From Loigolactobacillus coryniformis subsp. coryniformis KCTC 3167 = DSM 20001 (GTDB lineage: Bacteria; Bacillota; Bacilli; Lactobacillales; Lactobacillaceae), in the NCBI RefSeq assembly GCF_002706425.1, contig NZ_CP017713.1, forward strand, positions 310,001 to 374,000: a stretch of 64,000 nt of DNA. The letters are read 5' to 3'. Each line of letters opens with the position of its first letter. Positions within the stretch are counted from its first letter, which is position 1. The notes beneath the pieces were generated by a model that saw only the letters and a program-made list of their open reading frames with translations, searched no databases and was not told the DNA's origin. Of this stretch, positions 50,000 to 58,692 are shown one piece after another. The position numbers were made by a program, and so were the translations under genes.

Positions 50000-51906
50000 G
50001 TGCGCCCGGCATGGGCGTCAACTAGGTGGTGAAAGTCCACTGCGGGCCGTAGTAGTCGGAACCGCTAGCCAAAGGCAAGGCCTTTATCGTGAGGTGAAGA
50101 CTGAAGGAAGCCTGATGAGCAAAGTACTGCACCGATGAACAAGAAGCAGCTATAAGGCCGGAAGTAACTGGATAAGGTGGCCAAACACACTGAAGTCCGA
50201 TACTACCCGAAGTTACGACAGTAAAGCTGACGGTGACATGGTACGAAAGTTGACGTTCTTACCCGGGGAGACCTGTACACACAATCCTGATTTTCTTAGG
50301 GAATACCCAAATGACAAGGAAATATGAGTTCAAAGCAAGTCAGAAATGGCTGGTTAAGTGTACAGGAGTCAGCCGAGGTCATAGTAGTGGGTAACCATGA
50401 AGGACCAAACAATAATAACTCATATTGCGACTGGAAGTGAAGACGATGCGAAAATCGCAGAAAACAGAACAAGCTGACCGCCAGCGGATGATAGGTCTGG
50501 AAGACCAAAGACAAACTGGGGCGCGTAGTATCGCCTCCGGTGAAGGAGAAAAGATGAGTGGCACTCAGTTTCAAGCATTAGTTTTGGCCCGCAACAACCT
50601 GAATTTGGCTTATCAACGTGTGGTCAGGAACAAAGGGGCGGCCGGAGTTGACGGTATGACCGTTGATGAATTGAAACCGTACCTGAAAGTACATCGCGAA
50701 GAATTACTCGCAGAATTGGCCAATGGGACTTATAAACCGGCACCAGTCAAGCAAGTCTCAATTCCAAAGCCCAACGGTGGAACGCGTAAGCTTGGCATTC
50801 CGACCGTGATCGACCGGCTAGTCCAGCAGGCCGTGGCCCAGGTCCTTTCGCCGATATATGAACAGATCTTCGCCAACAATAGTTTTGGTTTTCGACCCCA
50901 ACGCAGTGCACATGACGCAGTTCAACAGGTCGTTCAGCTAGATAATGCGGGTTATCACTATGTGGTTGATCTGGATTTGAAGGCCTACTTCGATACGGTT
51001 AATCATGACATGCTTATGAAGTTTCTCAAGCAGCGAATTAGTGACCGCTGGATACTACGGCTCATTCGCCGTTTTCTGACTAGTGGCACCATGAATGGGC
51101 AATTGTTTGAACGCAGTGAGAAAGGCACACCGCAAGGCGGGCCGATCTCGCCACTGTTAGCGAATATTTATCTCAACGAATTCGACCAAGAACTAGCTAG
51201 GCGCGGTCATGAATTTGTCCGTTACGCCGATGACTGCAATATCTTTGTTAAAAGTCCACGCGCGGGCCAACGAGTCCTCGCTAGTGTGACTCGTTTTCTC
51301 GAGCATGAGTTAAAACTCACGCTCAATCAGGAAAAGACACAAGTGGTCGCCACCAACAGAATGAAGTTCTTAGGTTTTACGTTGGGCCACACTAAAGGCA
51401 GGGCTTTTCCCTATCCGGTGTGGTCAGCGAAGCAGCGAGTTAAACAAGCATTGAGGCGGCTGACTAAGCGTAATCGTGGTGTATCCGAAGACCAAATAAT
51501 GGCAGAGATTCGTCAAAAGATGCGCGGTTGGTTGCAGTATTACAGCTTGGGTAGAATGAAGCGGTTCATCACGGAATTAGATGCGTGGCTGCGGTCACGT
51601 ATTCGCCAGTACATTTGGAAACAATGGAAGAAAGCCAAAACTAGAGAGAACAACTTGAGCGGATTAGGATTTACGAAAGATGAAGCTAAGCTATCCGCTA
51701 ACACGCGTAAAGGGTACTGGCGGACAGCGCATAGTAAAACGCTGTGCCGTACCCTAACTAACAAAGAGCTGGAACGTCGTGGACTCATTAACTTGAGTCA
51801 GACGCTCCAGCAAATTCAGAGTGCTTAAATTATTGAACCGCCGTATACGGAACCGTACGTACGGTGGTGTGAGAGGACGGTAACTTACAATTACCTCCTA
51901 CTCGAT
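50000..51906 (+). mobile_element. Group II intron, bacterial class C, inserted behind the his T-box terminator
   Basis: The 5' end GTGCGCCCGGCATGGGCG is the group II start. Domain V is recognisable near 51835-51905 (CCGTATACGGAACCGTACGTACGG, split arms CCGTATACGG and CCGTACGTACGG, then GTGAGAGGACGG), ending CCTACTCGAT. The internal ORF is a class C reverse transcriptase. Class C introns insert just behind intrinsic terminator hairpins, which is exactly the site here. Length about 1.9 kb, typical and apparently intact. The 3' boundary is certain to a few bases only. Confidence 0.9.
50446..51828 (+). CDS. ltrA: Group II intron reverse transcriptase/maturase
   Basis: 460 residues. MRKSQKTEQADRQR is a frequent start of these proteins. 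RT motifs: NKGAAGVDGMTVDE, IPKPNGGTRKLGIPTVIDR, FGFRPQRSAHDA, DLDLKAYFDTVNH, GTPQGGPISPLLANIYL and the catalytic YADD at about 260-263; then the maturase domain (MRGWLQYYSLG) and GYWRTAHSKTLCRTLTN at the C terminus. No H-N-H endonuclease, as in class C. Promotes splicing and target-primed reverse transcription. ATG 50446 chosen; ATG 50554 has a better ribosome site (GAAGGAG) but would drop the conserved start. Confidence 0.93.
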   Translation: MRKSQKTEQADRQRMIGLEDQRQTGARSIASGEGEKMSGTQFQALVLARNNLNLAYQRVVRNKGAAGVDGMTVDELKPYLKVHREELLAELANGTYKPAPVKQVSIPKPNGGTRKLGIPTVIDRLVQQAVAQVLSPIYEQIFANNSFGFRPQRSAHDAVQQVVQLDNAGYHYVVDLDLKAYFDTVNHDMLMKFLKQRISDRWILRLIRRFLTSGTMNGQLFERSEKGTPQGGPISPLLANIYLNEFDQELARRGHEFVRYADDCNIFVKSPRAGQRVLASVTRFLEHELKLTLNQEKTQVVATNRMKFLGFTLGHTKGRAFPYPVWSAKQRVKQALRRLTKRNRGVSEDQIMAEIRQKMRGWLQYYSLGRMKRFITELDAWLRSRIRQYIWKQWKKAKTRENNLSGLGFTKDEAKLSANTRKGYWRTAHSKTLCRTLTNKELERRGLINLSQTLQQIQSA

Positions 51907-51914
51907 TATTCAGA

Positions 51915-52026
51915 GTGTTTGAAAAAGCGATTAGACACTGGAACGTAGCCTAGCTTAGCGATAAGATACGCGCAGCGAATCGTTAGCTAAGCGTAGCTAG
52001 GTGGAAGTGGCTGCTTTTTCAAACAC
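51915..52026. repeat. Large inverted repeat of the GTGTTTGAAAAAGC family
   Basis: Arms GTGTTTGAAAAAGC (51915-51928) and GCTTTTTCAAACAC (52013-52026) are perfect complements. Inside them CCTAGCTTAGCGAT and ATCGTTAGCTAAGCGTAGCTAGG form further imperfect stems, giving one long branched hairpin. It lies between the intron and hisZ, so it is in the his leader transcript. Related pieces occur at 10705-10765 and 42985-43000. Confidence 0.75.
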
Positions 52027-52111
52027 GTTTCCGCAAACCCAGTTAGCTAAGCGCAATAATCTGCTTTTCCAAACACGTTTCCACAAACCCAGTTAGCCAA
52101 GCACAATAATT
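52012..52111. repeat. Two tandem 50-base direct repeats before hisZ
   Basis: Two units with period exactly 50 (for example AAACACGTTTCC at 52021 and 52071, CAAACCCAGTTAG at 52034 and 52084), differing at about five positions. The first unit includes the right arm of the inverted repeat. A partial third copy (CCGTAAACACATTTTC) may begin at 52115. Confidence 0.75.
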
Positions 52112-52167
52112 ATTCCGTAAACACATTTTCACCAATCATCAACTCAAAAAAGAAAGGGGCACTGACC

Positions 52168-53310
52168 ATGTTGAATCGTAATTTACCAGTCGGTACGCGC
52201 GATGAATTTGGTGTCGTCGCACAGGCTAAAGAAAAAATTACCGGCCAGATTCAAACTTACTTTCGCAGCCGTGGTTTTCAAAAATTGACCACACCGTTAC
52301 TTGAATATAAGGCGGTGTTCAGCTCAATGGAGCAACAAACTTATCAGCCCTACCAGTTACTAGATGAGCACGGGGAGACCTTGGTTTTACGGCCTGATCT
52401 AACTTTACCGGTGGCACGGGTGATGAGCACCACCGGTATCAAGACGCCAGTCAAATGGTATTACAGTGGCGAGGTTTTCCGAGTCAAAAAGCGCTTATCC
52501 GGCAGCTATAACCAGCAAACACAGGCCGGAATTGAAATTATTGGTTATCGTTCGTTAAAAGCCGAATGGGAGTGTTTGACTGCTGCAATCGAACTTTGTC
52601 AGCAATTGGCGGTCAGTGATCTCCACGTTGAGTTAGGCCACGCCCGTTTTGTTAAGGCGGTGTTACAGGCATTACCGTTGAATACCCTGCAACAAGCAAC
52701 TTTGCAACGCACATTATTCAGTAAAAACGTCACTGCCTATCAAGCTGTGATCGCGCCACTAGCGGATGATCCCTTTTATCCCTTTTTACAAGTTTGGCCG
52801 TGGTTGTTTGGTGATTTTGAGCAGGTACTCGCTAAATTAGAGCTGTTACCGGCAATGCCTGAGTTACAGTCGATCATGCAAGAATTATCCGCTACTCAAG
52901 CCTTTTTACAGCAACAATTTCCCCAGCAAAAAATTGAGCTAGATCTATCGATCGAATCGCCGCAGGCTTATTACACAGGGATGATTTTTCACGGTTATAG
53001 CGATTCGACGGCCGAATTTTTGTTCAGCGGTGGGCGTTATGATCAGTTGTTATCCAGCTTTCAAAATACGCTGCAGCCTGCTGTTGGTTTAGCTTTTGAA
53101 GTTGATCAATTAGCGCAATACACGGCGGTCACCACGACAACGCCCACGACTTTGATCTACTTTGATGAAGCCAGTTGGGGTGCGGCACAACAAATTTTGC
53201 AGCAACAACCAAATAGTAGTTTGTGTTTGGCGGAAACTAAGCACGAAGCGGAGCGAATCGCTCGGCAAACCAACAGTAGACTGATCGACGTCACGGAGGT
53301 GCAACCATGA
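52168..53310 (+). CDS. hisZ: ATP phosphoribosyltransferase regulatory subunit
   Basis: 380 residues, histidyl-tRNA synthetase-like without aminoacylation. RNLPVGTRDEFG, LVLRPDLTLPVARV, WYYSGEVFRVKK, QAGIEIIGY and FSGGRYDQLL correspond to HisRS motifs. Forms a hetero-octamer with the short HisG and gives histidine feedback. ATG behind AGAAAGGGG. First gene after the T-box, intron and repeats; overlaps hisG by 4 bases. Confidence 0.94.
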   Translation: MLNRNLPVGTRDEFGVVAQAKEKITGQIQTYFRSRGFQKLTTPLLEYKAVFSSMEQQTYQPYQLLDEHGETLVLRPDLTLPVARVMSTTGIKTPVKWYYSGEVFRVKKRLSGSYNQQTQAGIEIIGYRSLKAEWECLTAAIELCQQLAVSDLHVELGHARFVKAVLQALPLNTLQQATLQRTLFSKNVTAYQAVIAPLADDPFYPFLQVWPWLFGDFEQVLAKLELLPAMPELQSIMQELSATQAFLQQQFPQQKIELDLSIESPQAYYTGMIFHGYSDSTAEFLFSGGRYDQLLSSFQNTLQPAVGLAFEVDQLAQYTAVTTTTPTTLIYFDEASWGAAQQILQQQPNSSLCLAETKHEAERIARQTNSRLIDVTEVQP

Positions 53311-53939
53311 GTGCATTGAAAATTGCTTTGACCAAAGGCCGTACCGAAAAACAAGTACTGCCGTTACTGGAAGCTAGCGGTATTGATTGTACAGCGATCC
53401 GCAATAAGCAGCGGCGGCTGATTTTTAACGATTTGCCTGATTATCATTTTATCCTGGCAAAAGGGCCGGATGTGCTGACTTACCTCAATCGCGGTGCGAT
53501 GGATATCGGTATCGTCGGTAGTGATATTTTGGAAGAACAGCACAACGAACAATACGAAATGCTTGATCTGCAAACGGGTAAATGTCATTTCGTCTTAGCG
53601 TCGACGCCGAATTTCGATCCTTATCAGGTCAAACGCAAAATTATCGCCACTAAATACCCGAACATTACTCAACGATATTTCCGTAGTATCGGTGAGGATG
53701 TGGAGATCATCAAGATCGAAGGCTCAGTGGAATTAGCGCCGCTAGTCGGTTTAGCCGATGCGATCGTCGATATTGTCGAAACCGGCACCACCTTAAAAGA
53801 AAACAACTTACAAGTTTTCGCAACTTTACAGTCGGTCTCGACGCGATTAGTCGTTAACCGGTTAGCCTTAAAGCAACATCAAAATGCGATCCAGCAATTG
53901 ATCACAAATTTACAGCAAGCAATTCAAACGGAGGTCTAG
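53307..53939 (+). CDS. hisG: ATP phosphoribosyltransferase catalytic subunit, short form
   Basis: 210 residues, lacking the C-terminal regulatory domain and so dependent on HisZ. LTKGRTEKQVLPLLEASG, DIGIVGSDILEE and the PRPP loop ADAIVDIVETGTTLKENNL are present. Catalyses the first committed step, ATP plus PRPP to phosphoribosyl-ATP. Overlaps hisZ by ATGA and is followed by hisD after 3 bases. Confidence 0.95.
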   Translation: MSALKIALTKGRTEKQVLPLLEASGIDCTAIRNKQRRLIFNDLPDYHFILAKGPDVLTYLNRGAMDIGIVGSDILEEQHNEQYEMLDLQTGKCHFVLASTPNFDPYQVKRKIIATKYPNITQRYFRSIGEDVEIIKIEGSVELAPLVGLADAIVDIVETGTTLKENNLQVFATLQSVSTRLVVNRLALKQHQNAIQQLITNLQQAIQTEV

Positions 53940-53942
53940 CAC

Positions 53943-55229
53943 ATGGAAATTTTACAACAATCATTGGCGGAACTTAAAAAACAAGTGAATCAACGGACGC
54001 AACAAGCGACTCATCCCGAAGTTGAAGCCAGCGTCGCGGCAATTTTGGCTGATGTCCAAGCAAATGGCGACACCGCCTTGCGGCAATACAGTGAAAAATT
54101 TGATGGCGTGACCCTAACTGATTTGCAAGTGCCACAAGCGGAGATCGATGCGGCTTATAATAACAGCGCGCCAGAATTACTGGCGGCTTTAAAATTAGCC
54201 CAGCGCAATATTACTTCCTTCCATAAAAAGGAAATCAGCTATGGCTTCATCGACAGTGAGCGTCCTGGCGTGATCCGCGGTCAAAAAGTGACGCCGTTGG
54301 CCGCTGTTGGCTTGTATGTCCCCGGCGGAACAGCCGCTTATCCCTCAACGATCATGATGAGCGCGATCCCCGCTAAATTAGCTGGTGTCAAAAAAATCGT
54401 CATGGTAACTCCACCACAAAAGGAGGGTATCAACCCTGCCGTTTTAACTGCTGCTAAATTAGTTGGTATCGATGCGATCTACCAAGTTGGTGGCGCACAG
54501 GCTGTTGCGGCGTTGGCTTACGGCACGGAAACCATTCCGCAAGTCGATAAAATTATGGGCCCCGGTAATATTTTTGTTGCGACCGCTAAGAAACAAGTAT
54601 TTGGTAAGGTCAGTATCGATATGATCGCTGGACCTTCGGAAATCGGGATTATCGCTGACGACAACGCCAAGCCAGCCCAAGTCGCCGCGGATCTGTTGTC
54701 ACAAGCCGAACATGACAAGTTAGCTCGGCCGATGTTGGTCACACCAAGTTTAGTTTTAGCCCAAGCCGTTAACGTTGAATTAGAAAAACAATTAGCCACG
54801 TTACCACGTCAAGAAATTGCCCGCGCATCATTAGATAATGAAGGGTTTATTGCAATCGTGGCTTCGTTAGCTGATGCGTTTACGTTGATGAATGCTATTG
54901 CACCAGAACATTTGGAAGTTCAAGTTGCGGAACCGATGCAATATTTGGCACAAATCGAAAATGCCGGCTCTGTTTTCTTAGGTAGTACAGCCTCTGAGCC
55001 GCTCGGGGACTATGTCGCTGGTCCGAACCATATTTTACCGACTAGTGGTACGGCGCGTTTCTTCTCCCCATTAGGTGTGTATGATTTCGTCAAGCGCACG
55101 CAATTTATTCAATACACGGCCGCCGCGTTGCAGCCAGAAGCCAGTGCCATCACGACTTTGGCGCGGACGGAAGGTTTGGAAGCCCACGCCCGGGCGATTG
55201 AAGCTCGTTTTCCTAATGCGAAGTCTTGA
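53943..55229 (+). CDS. hisD: Histidinol dehydrogenase
   Basis: 428 residues. GLYVPGGTAAYPSTIMMSAIPAKLAGV, GGAQAVAALAYGTETIPQVDKIMGPGNIFVA (signature, split at will: GGAQAVAALAYGTE, KIMGPGNIFVATAK), IDMIAGPSE and DLLSQAEHD hold catalytic and zinc residues. Oxidises histidinol to histidine with two NAD. Ribosome site GGAGG overlaps the hisG end. Confidence 0.95.
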   Translation: MEILQQSLAELKKQVNQRTQQATHPEVEASVAAILADVQANGDTALRQYSEKFDGVTLTDLQVPQAEIDAAYNNSAPELLAALKLAQRNITSFHKKEISYGFIDSERPGVIRGQKVTPLAAVGLYVPGGTAAYPSTIMMSAIPAKLAGVKKIVMVTPPQKEGINPAVLTAAKLVGIDAIYQVGGAQAVAALAYGTETIPQVDKIMGPGNIFVATAKKQVFGKVSIDMIAGPSEIGIIADDNAKPAQVAADLLSQAEHDKLARPMLVTPSLVLAQAVNVELEKQLATLPRQEIARASLDNEGFIAIVASLADAFTLMNAIAPEHLEVQVAEPMQYLAQIENAGSVFLGSTASEPLGDYVAGPNHILPTSGTARFFSPLGVYDFVKRTQFIQYTAAALQPEASAITTLARTEGLEAHARAIEARFPNAKS

Positions 55230-55272
55230 TCAAGTTGTATCGGAACAAAAATAACCACGAAGAGGTGTAAGG

Positions 55273-55857
55273 ATGAGACAAGCAAAAATAACGCGTAATA
55301 CACAGGAAACGCAAATCACGGTTGCTTTAAATTTAGATGATGCCAGCACGATCAAAATCAATAGCGGCATCGGGTTTCTCGATCACATGTTGAATGCTTT
55401 TGCTAAACACGGCCGCTTCGGCTTGATTGTTGAAGCTAAGGGCGATCTCAATGTTGACCCACATCACACTACCGAAGATATCGCGATCGTACTTGGTCAG
55501 TGTTTTAAGCAAACTCTCGGTGATAAGGCCGGGATCGAACGTTTTGGCACCGCCTTTGTACCGATGGATGAAACTTTGGCTCGTGTGGTGATCGATTTAT
55601 CCGGCCGCTCGTATTTAGTTTTTGACGCTGAGTTAACCAATCCGCGCTTAGGCACTTACGATACCGAAGTGACGGAGGACTTTTTCCAAGGCTTCGCGTT
55701 TAACGCTGAGTTGAATTGTCATGCTACGGTATTATACGGTCGCAACACGCATCATAAAATCGAGGCGCTATTCAAAGCCCTCGGACGAGCAATGCGTGGC
55801 GCGGTGGCAATCAATCCCGAAGTCAAAGGCATTCCATCGACTAAAGGGGTGATCTGA
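55273..55857 (+). CDS. hisB: Imidazoleglycerol-phosphate dehydratase
   Basis: 194 residues. Metal-binding repeats [33 protein letters not shown]-equivalent [29 protein letters not shown]. One of the usual positions reads FNAELNCHA. Monofunctional, without the phosphatase domain, consistent with a separate HisJ. ATG behind AGAGGTGTAAGG. Stop overlaps hisH start by one base (TGATG). Confidence 0.94.
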   Translation: MRQAKITRNTQETQITVALNLDDASTIKINSGIGFLDHMLNAFAKHGRFGLIVEAKGDLNVDPHHTTEDIAIVLGQCFKQTLGDKAGIERFGTAFVPMDETLARVVIDLSGRSYLVFDAELTNPRLGTYDTEVTEDFFQGFAFNAELNCHATVLYGRNTHHKIEALFKALGRAMRGAVAINPEVKGIPSTKGVI

Positions 55858-56468
55858 TGTTAGTGATCGTTGATTATGATACCGGTAATACCCGCAATTT
55901 GAAAAAGGCGCTGGATTATCTCGGCATCGCCAACCAACTTTCCAGTGACCCAGCGACGATTTTAGCCGCCGATGGTTTGATTTTACCCGGCGTTGGCGCT
56001 TTTCAAAAAGCAATGGCGGCGTTAGCAGAACGTGGCCTAGTCACCGTTTTGCAAACGGCTGCCCAACAAGGGAAACCAATTTTAGGGATCTGCTTGGGCA
56101 TGCAATTATTAGTTGAAACGGGTTACGAATTTGGGATCACCCGCGGTCTTGGTTTATTACCCGGTGAAGTGGTGCCGATCCCCGCTGATAATGGGCTAAA
56201 AGTACCCCATATGGGTTGGAACACCAATCAAGTCTTGCAGCCTAATCCGGTGGCTGACGTTTTTGATCAGCAAGCAACTTACTTCGTACACTCATTTTAT
56301 GTCCAAACAGCGGCGAAGAATATTATCGCCCAAACCGATTACGGCGTGAAAATTCCCAGCATCATTCAACAAGATAACGTGATGGGGATGCAATTTCACC
56401 CCGAAAAAAGCGGTCAGGTTGGCCTACAAGGCTTGGCACGCTTCAATAAGGAGTTGGTTCGCATATGA
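55857..56468 (+). CDS. hisH: Imidazole glycerol phosphate synthase subunit, glutamine amidotransferase
   Basis: 203 residues, class I glutaminase. Catalytic Cys in ILGICLGMQLLVE and His/Glu in QFHPEKSG; VPHMGWNT and HSFYV are typical. Supplies ammonia to HisF. Starts on the hisB stop and overlaps hisA by 4 bases. Confidence 0.95.
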   Translation: MLVIVDYDTGNTRNLKKALDYLGIANQLSSDPATILAADGLILPGVGAFQKAMAALAERGLVTVLQTAAQQGKPILGICLGMQLLVETGYEFGITRGLGLLPGEVVPIPADNGLKVPHMGWNTNQVLQPNPVADVFDQQATYFVHSFYVQTAAKNIIAQTDYGVKIPSIIQQDNVMGMQFHPEKSGQVGLQGLARFNKELVRI

Positions 56469-57199
56469 AGTTATATCCCGCAATCGATTTAAAGAATGGT
56501 CGCAGTGTCCGGCTGTATCAGGGGCAATTTGACCAAGAAACGGTGGTCAATAATTCGCCGCTACAACAGGCCAAGCAGATCGCAGCTGCTGGCTTGACCA
56601 ATTTACATTTAGTTGACCTTGATGGGGCCAAGGATGGCCGCCCGGTGAACCAAGCGATTATTGCTGCGATCGTCGAACAAACACCCCTACAAGTCGAAAT
56701 CGGCGGCGGTATTCGCACCTTAGCGCAGATCGAAACCTATCTGAACTTGGGTGTTACCCGAGTGATCATTGGCTCGGCAGCTTTGACTGATCCTGAATTG
56801 GTCACTACCGCGGTCAAAAAATTCGGCGCCGCTAAAATTGTTGTCGGTATCGATGGTAAGCAGGGTAAAGTCGCTACCGAAGGCTGGTTGGCGCAAAGCC
56901 AAGTCACGATGGCTGACCTAGTCGCTGCCATGCAAAAAGTCGGTGTACAAACGTTTATCGTCACCGATATTGAGCGCGATGGCACCTTACAAGGTCCTAA
57001 CCAAGCACAGTTAGTTGAACTCGCCGCACAATTTCCGATGGCAACTTTTGTGGCTTCCGGTGGGGTGCGCGATGCCCGCGATCTTAAAAATCTAGCGGCA
57101 GCGGGCATTGAGCACGCAATCGTCGGTAAGGCACTTTATGCCGGTAGCGTGACCCTAGCCGAGCTGGCTGAGCTTAGTCGGAATAAATCTGAATTGTAA
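56465..57199 (+). CDS. hisA: ProFAR isomerase
   Basis: 244-residue TIM barrel. YPAIDLKNGRSVRLYQG, LVDLDGAKDGRP, EIGGGIRT and ITDIERDGTLQGPN (catalytic Asp residues) are all seen. Isomerises phosphoribosylformimino-AICAR-phosphate. ATG inside the hisH end behind TAAGGAG. Confidence 0.95.
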   Translation: MKLYPAIDLKNGRSVRLYQGQFDQETVVNNSPLQQAKQIAAAGLTNLHLVDLDGAKDGRPVNQAIIAAIVEQTPLQVEIGGGIRTLAQIETYLNLGVTRVIIGSAALTDPELVTTAVKKFGAAKIVVGIDGKQGKVATEGWLAQSQVTMADLVAAMQKVGVQTFIVTDIERDGTLQGPNQAQLVELAAQFPMATFVASGGVRDARDLKNLAAAGIEHAIVGKALYAGSVTLAELAELSRNKSEL

Positions 57200-57226
57200 A
57201 AACATACGAAAAAGGGGGTTGACCAT

Positions 57227-57985
57227 ATGTTAGCTAAACGAATCGTTCCCTGTTTAGATGTCGATCATGGCCGAGTGAAAAAAGGTGTTAACTTTGTGGA
57301 TCTGACCGATGTTGGTGATCCCGCCGAAATCGCCGCAGCATACGAGCAACAAGGGGCCGATGAATTAGTCTTTCTCGACATCACGGCAACCAATGAAGCC
57401 CGCCGCGCAATGGTCGATACCATCGAAAAAGTGGCGGCACAAGTGTTCATGCCTCTAACCGTTGGCGGCGGCATTAAAAGTGTAGCTGATATGCAAGCTT
57501 TGTTAAAGGCCGGCGCCGACAAGATTGCTTTGAATTCAGCTGCAGTGACGCAGCCGGAATTGATCCAAGCCGGCGCTGAAAAGTTTGGCAGTCAATGTAT
57601 CGTGGTGGCCATCGATGTTCGCTGGGATGAAGCCACCCAAGAATATCGGGTTTACGTCAATGGCGGTCGTAAAGCTGCTGATCTAGAAGCAATCAGTTGG
57701 GCTAAAAAAGTGGTCGCTTTAGGTGCTGGTGAGTTACTGGTTACCAGCATGGATCGCGACGGCACTAAATCCGGCTATGATTTGAAATTGTATCAGGCAC
57801 TGACTGCGGCGGTCAATGTGCCGATCGTCGCTTCTGGCGGCTGTGGTAAATTAGCTGATTTCAACACCCTTTTTGCGGAAACTGACGTTGATGCTGCTTT
57901 AGCCGCCTCAGTTTTTCATTACGGCGAGCTAACCATTCCGCAAGTTAAACAAAGCTTGCGGGAACAAGGGGTGACTGTCCGATGA
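57227..57985 (+). CDS. hisF: Imidazole glycerol phosphate synthase subunit, cyclase
   Basis: 252-residue TIM barrel. [19 protein letters not shown] holds a catalytic Asp, LTVGGGI the phosphate site, and [15 protein letters not shown] the second Asp. Works with HisH. ATG behind AAAGGGGG. Overlaps hisI by 4 bases. Confidence 0.96.
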   Translation: MLAKRIVPCLDVDHGRVKKGVNFVDLTDVGDPAEIAAAYEQQGADELVFLDITATNEARRAMVDTIEKVAAQVFMPLTVGGGIKSVADMQALLKAGADKIALNSAAVTQPELIQAGAEKFGSQCIVVAIDVRWDEATQEYRVYVNGGRKAADLEAISWAKKVVALGAGELLVTSMDRDGTKSGYDLKLYQALTAAVNVPIVASGGCGKLADFNTLFAETDVDAALAASVFHYGELTIPQVKQSLREQGVTVR

Positions 57986-58311
57986 TCCAACTTGATTTTA
58001 GCAAATTACCGCAACAATTACTGACCACTGTCATCACTGACGCAAGTAACGGCCAAGTTTTGATGGTGGCGTATATGAATGAGGAAAGTTGGCAAAAAAC
58101 GTTAGCCAGCGGTGAAACTTGGTTTTGGTCGCGCAGCCGCCAAGCGTTATGGCACAAAGGTGAAACCAGCGGCAATACACAAAAAGTGGTGGCGATCCGC
58201 GTTGATTGTGACGCCGATACCTTGTTGATCAGCGTTACCCCAGCTGGGCCAGCCTGCCATACCGGCCACTATAGTTGTTTTTATCGTGATATTGAAGGCA
58301 ATGAAATTTAA
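57982..58311 (+). CDS. hisI: Phosphoribosyl-AMP cyclohydrolase
   Basis: 109 residues. Metal ligands in [25 protein letters not shown] and [12 protein letters not shown]. Monofunctional, so HisE is a separate gene behind it. ATG overlaps the hisF stop. Confidence 0.95.
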   Translation: MIQLDFSKLPQQLLTTVITDASNGQVLMVAYMNEESWQKTLASGETWFWSRSRQALWHKGETSGNTQKVVAIRVDCDADTLLISVTPAGPACHTGHYSCFYRDIEGNEI

Positions 58312-58330
58312 TTTAAAGAAGGCAATAACT

Positions 58331-58651
58331 ATGCAAACAGTCGAAGAACTTTATCAATTGATCCTACAACGGAAAAGTAATCCCGAAAAAGGTTCGTATA
58401 CCGATTATCTATTCACTAAAGGTTTGGATAAGATCTTGAAAAAAGTCGGCGAAGAATCCACCGAAGTCATCGTCGCCGCTAAAAATCCCAGCGATGACGA
58501 ATTTGTGTATGAAGTCAGTGATTTAGTCTATCACGTGCTGGTTTTAATGGCTGACCGCGGGATCAGTGTCGATGATATCAAAACCGAGTTGGCTAAGCGT
58601 GAAGGGCTAATGAGCAAAACACAAGAACGCCGCGAGATCGATAAATTATAG
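58331..58651 (+). CDS. hisE: Phosphoribosyl-ATP pyrophosphatase
   Basis: 106 residues, all-alpha MazG-like fold. [30 protein letters not shown] (key KVGEESTE metal site) and [14 protein letters not shown] are conserved. ATG 58331 behind AAAGAAGG; in-frame ATG 58286 overlaps hisI and lacks a site. Catalyses the second pathway step. Confidence 0.94.
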   Translation: MQTVEELYQLILQRKSNPEKGSYTDYLFTKGLDKILKKVGEESTEVIVAAKNPSDDEFVYEVSDLVYHVLVLMADRGISVDDIKTELAKREGLMSKTQERREIDKL

Positions 58652-58692
58652 ATTGATATTATCCGAAAAAAGTGAGTAGAGGAGGAACTGCG

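Noticed and set aside
50446-51828. Reverse transcriptase as a retron, DGR or abortive-infection gene
   Set aside because: Flanked by a group II 5' end and domain V, with a maturase domain; retron msr/msd, template repeats or variable target gene are absent.
56737-57108. 123-residue minus-strand frame in the his operon
   Set aside because: Antisense shadow of hisA; no independent signals.
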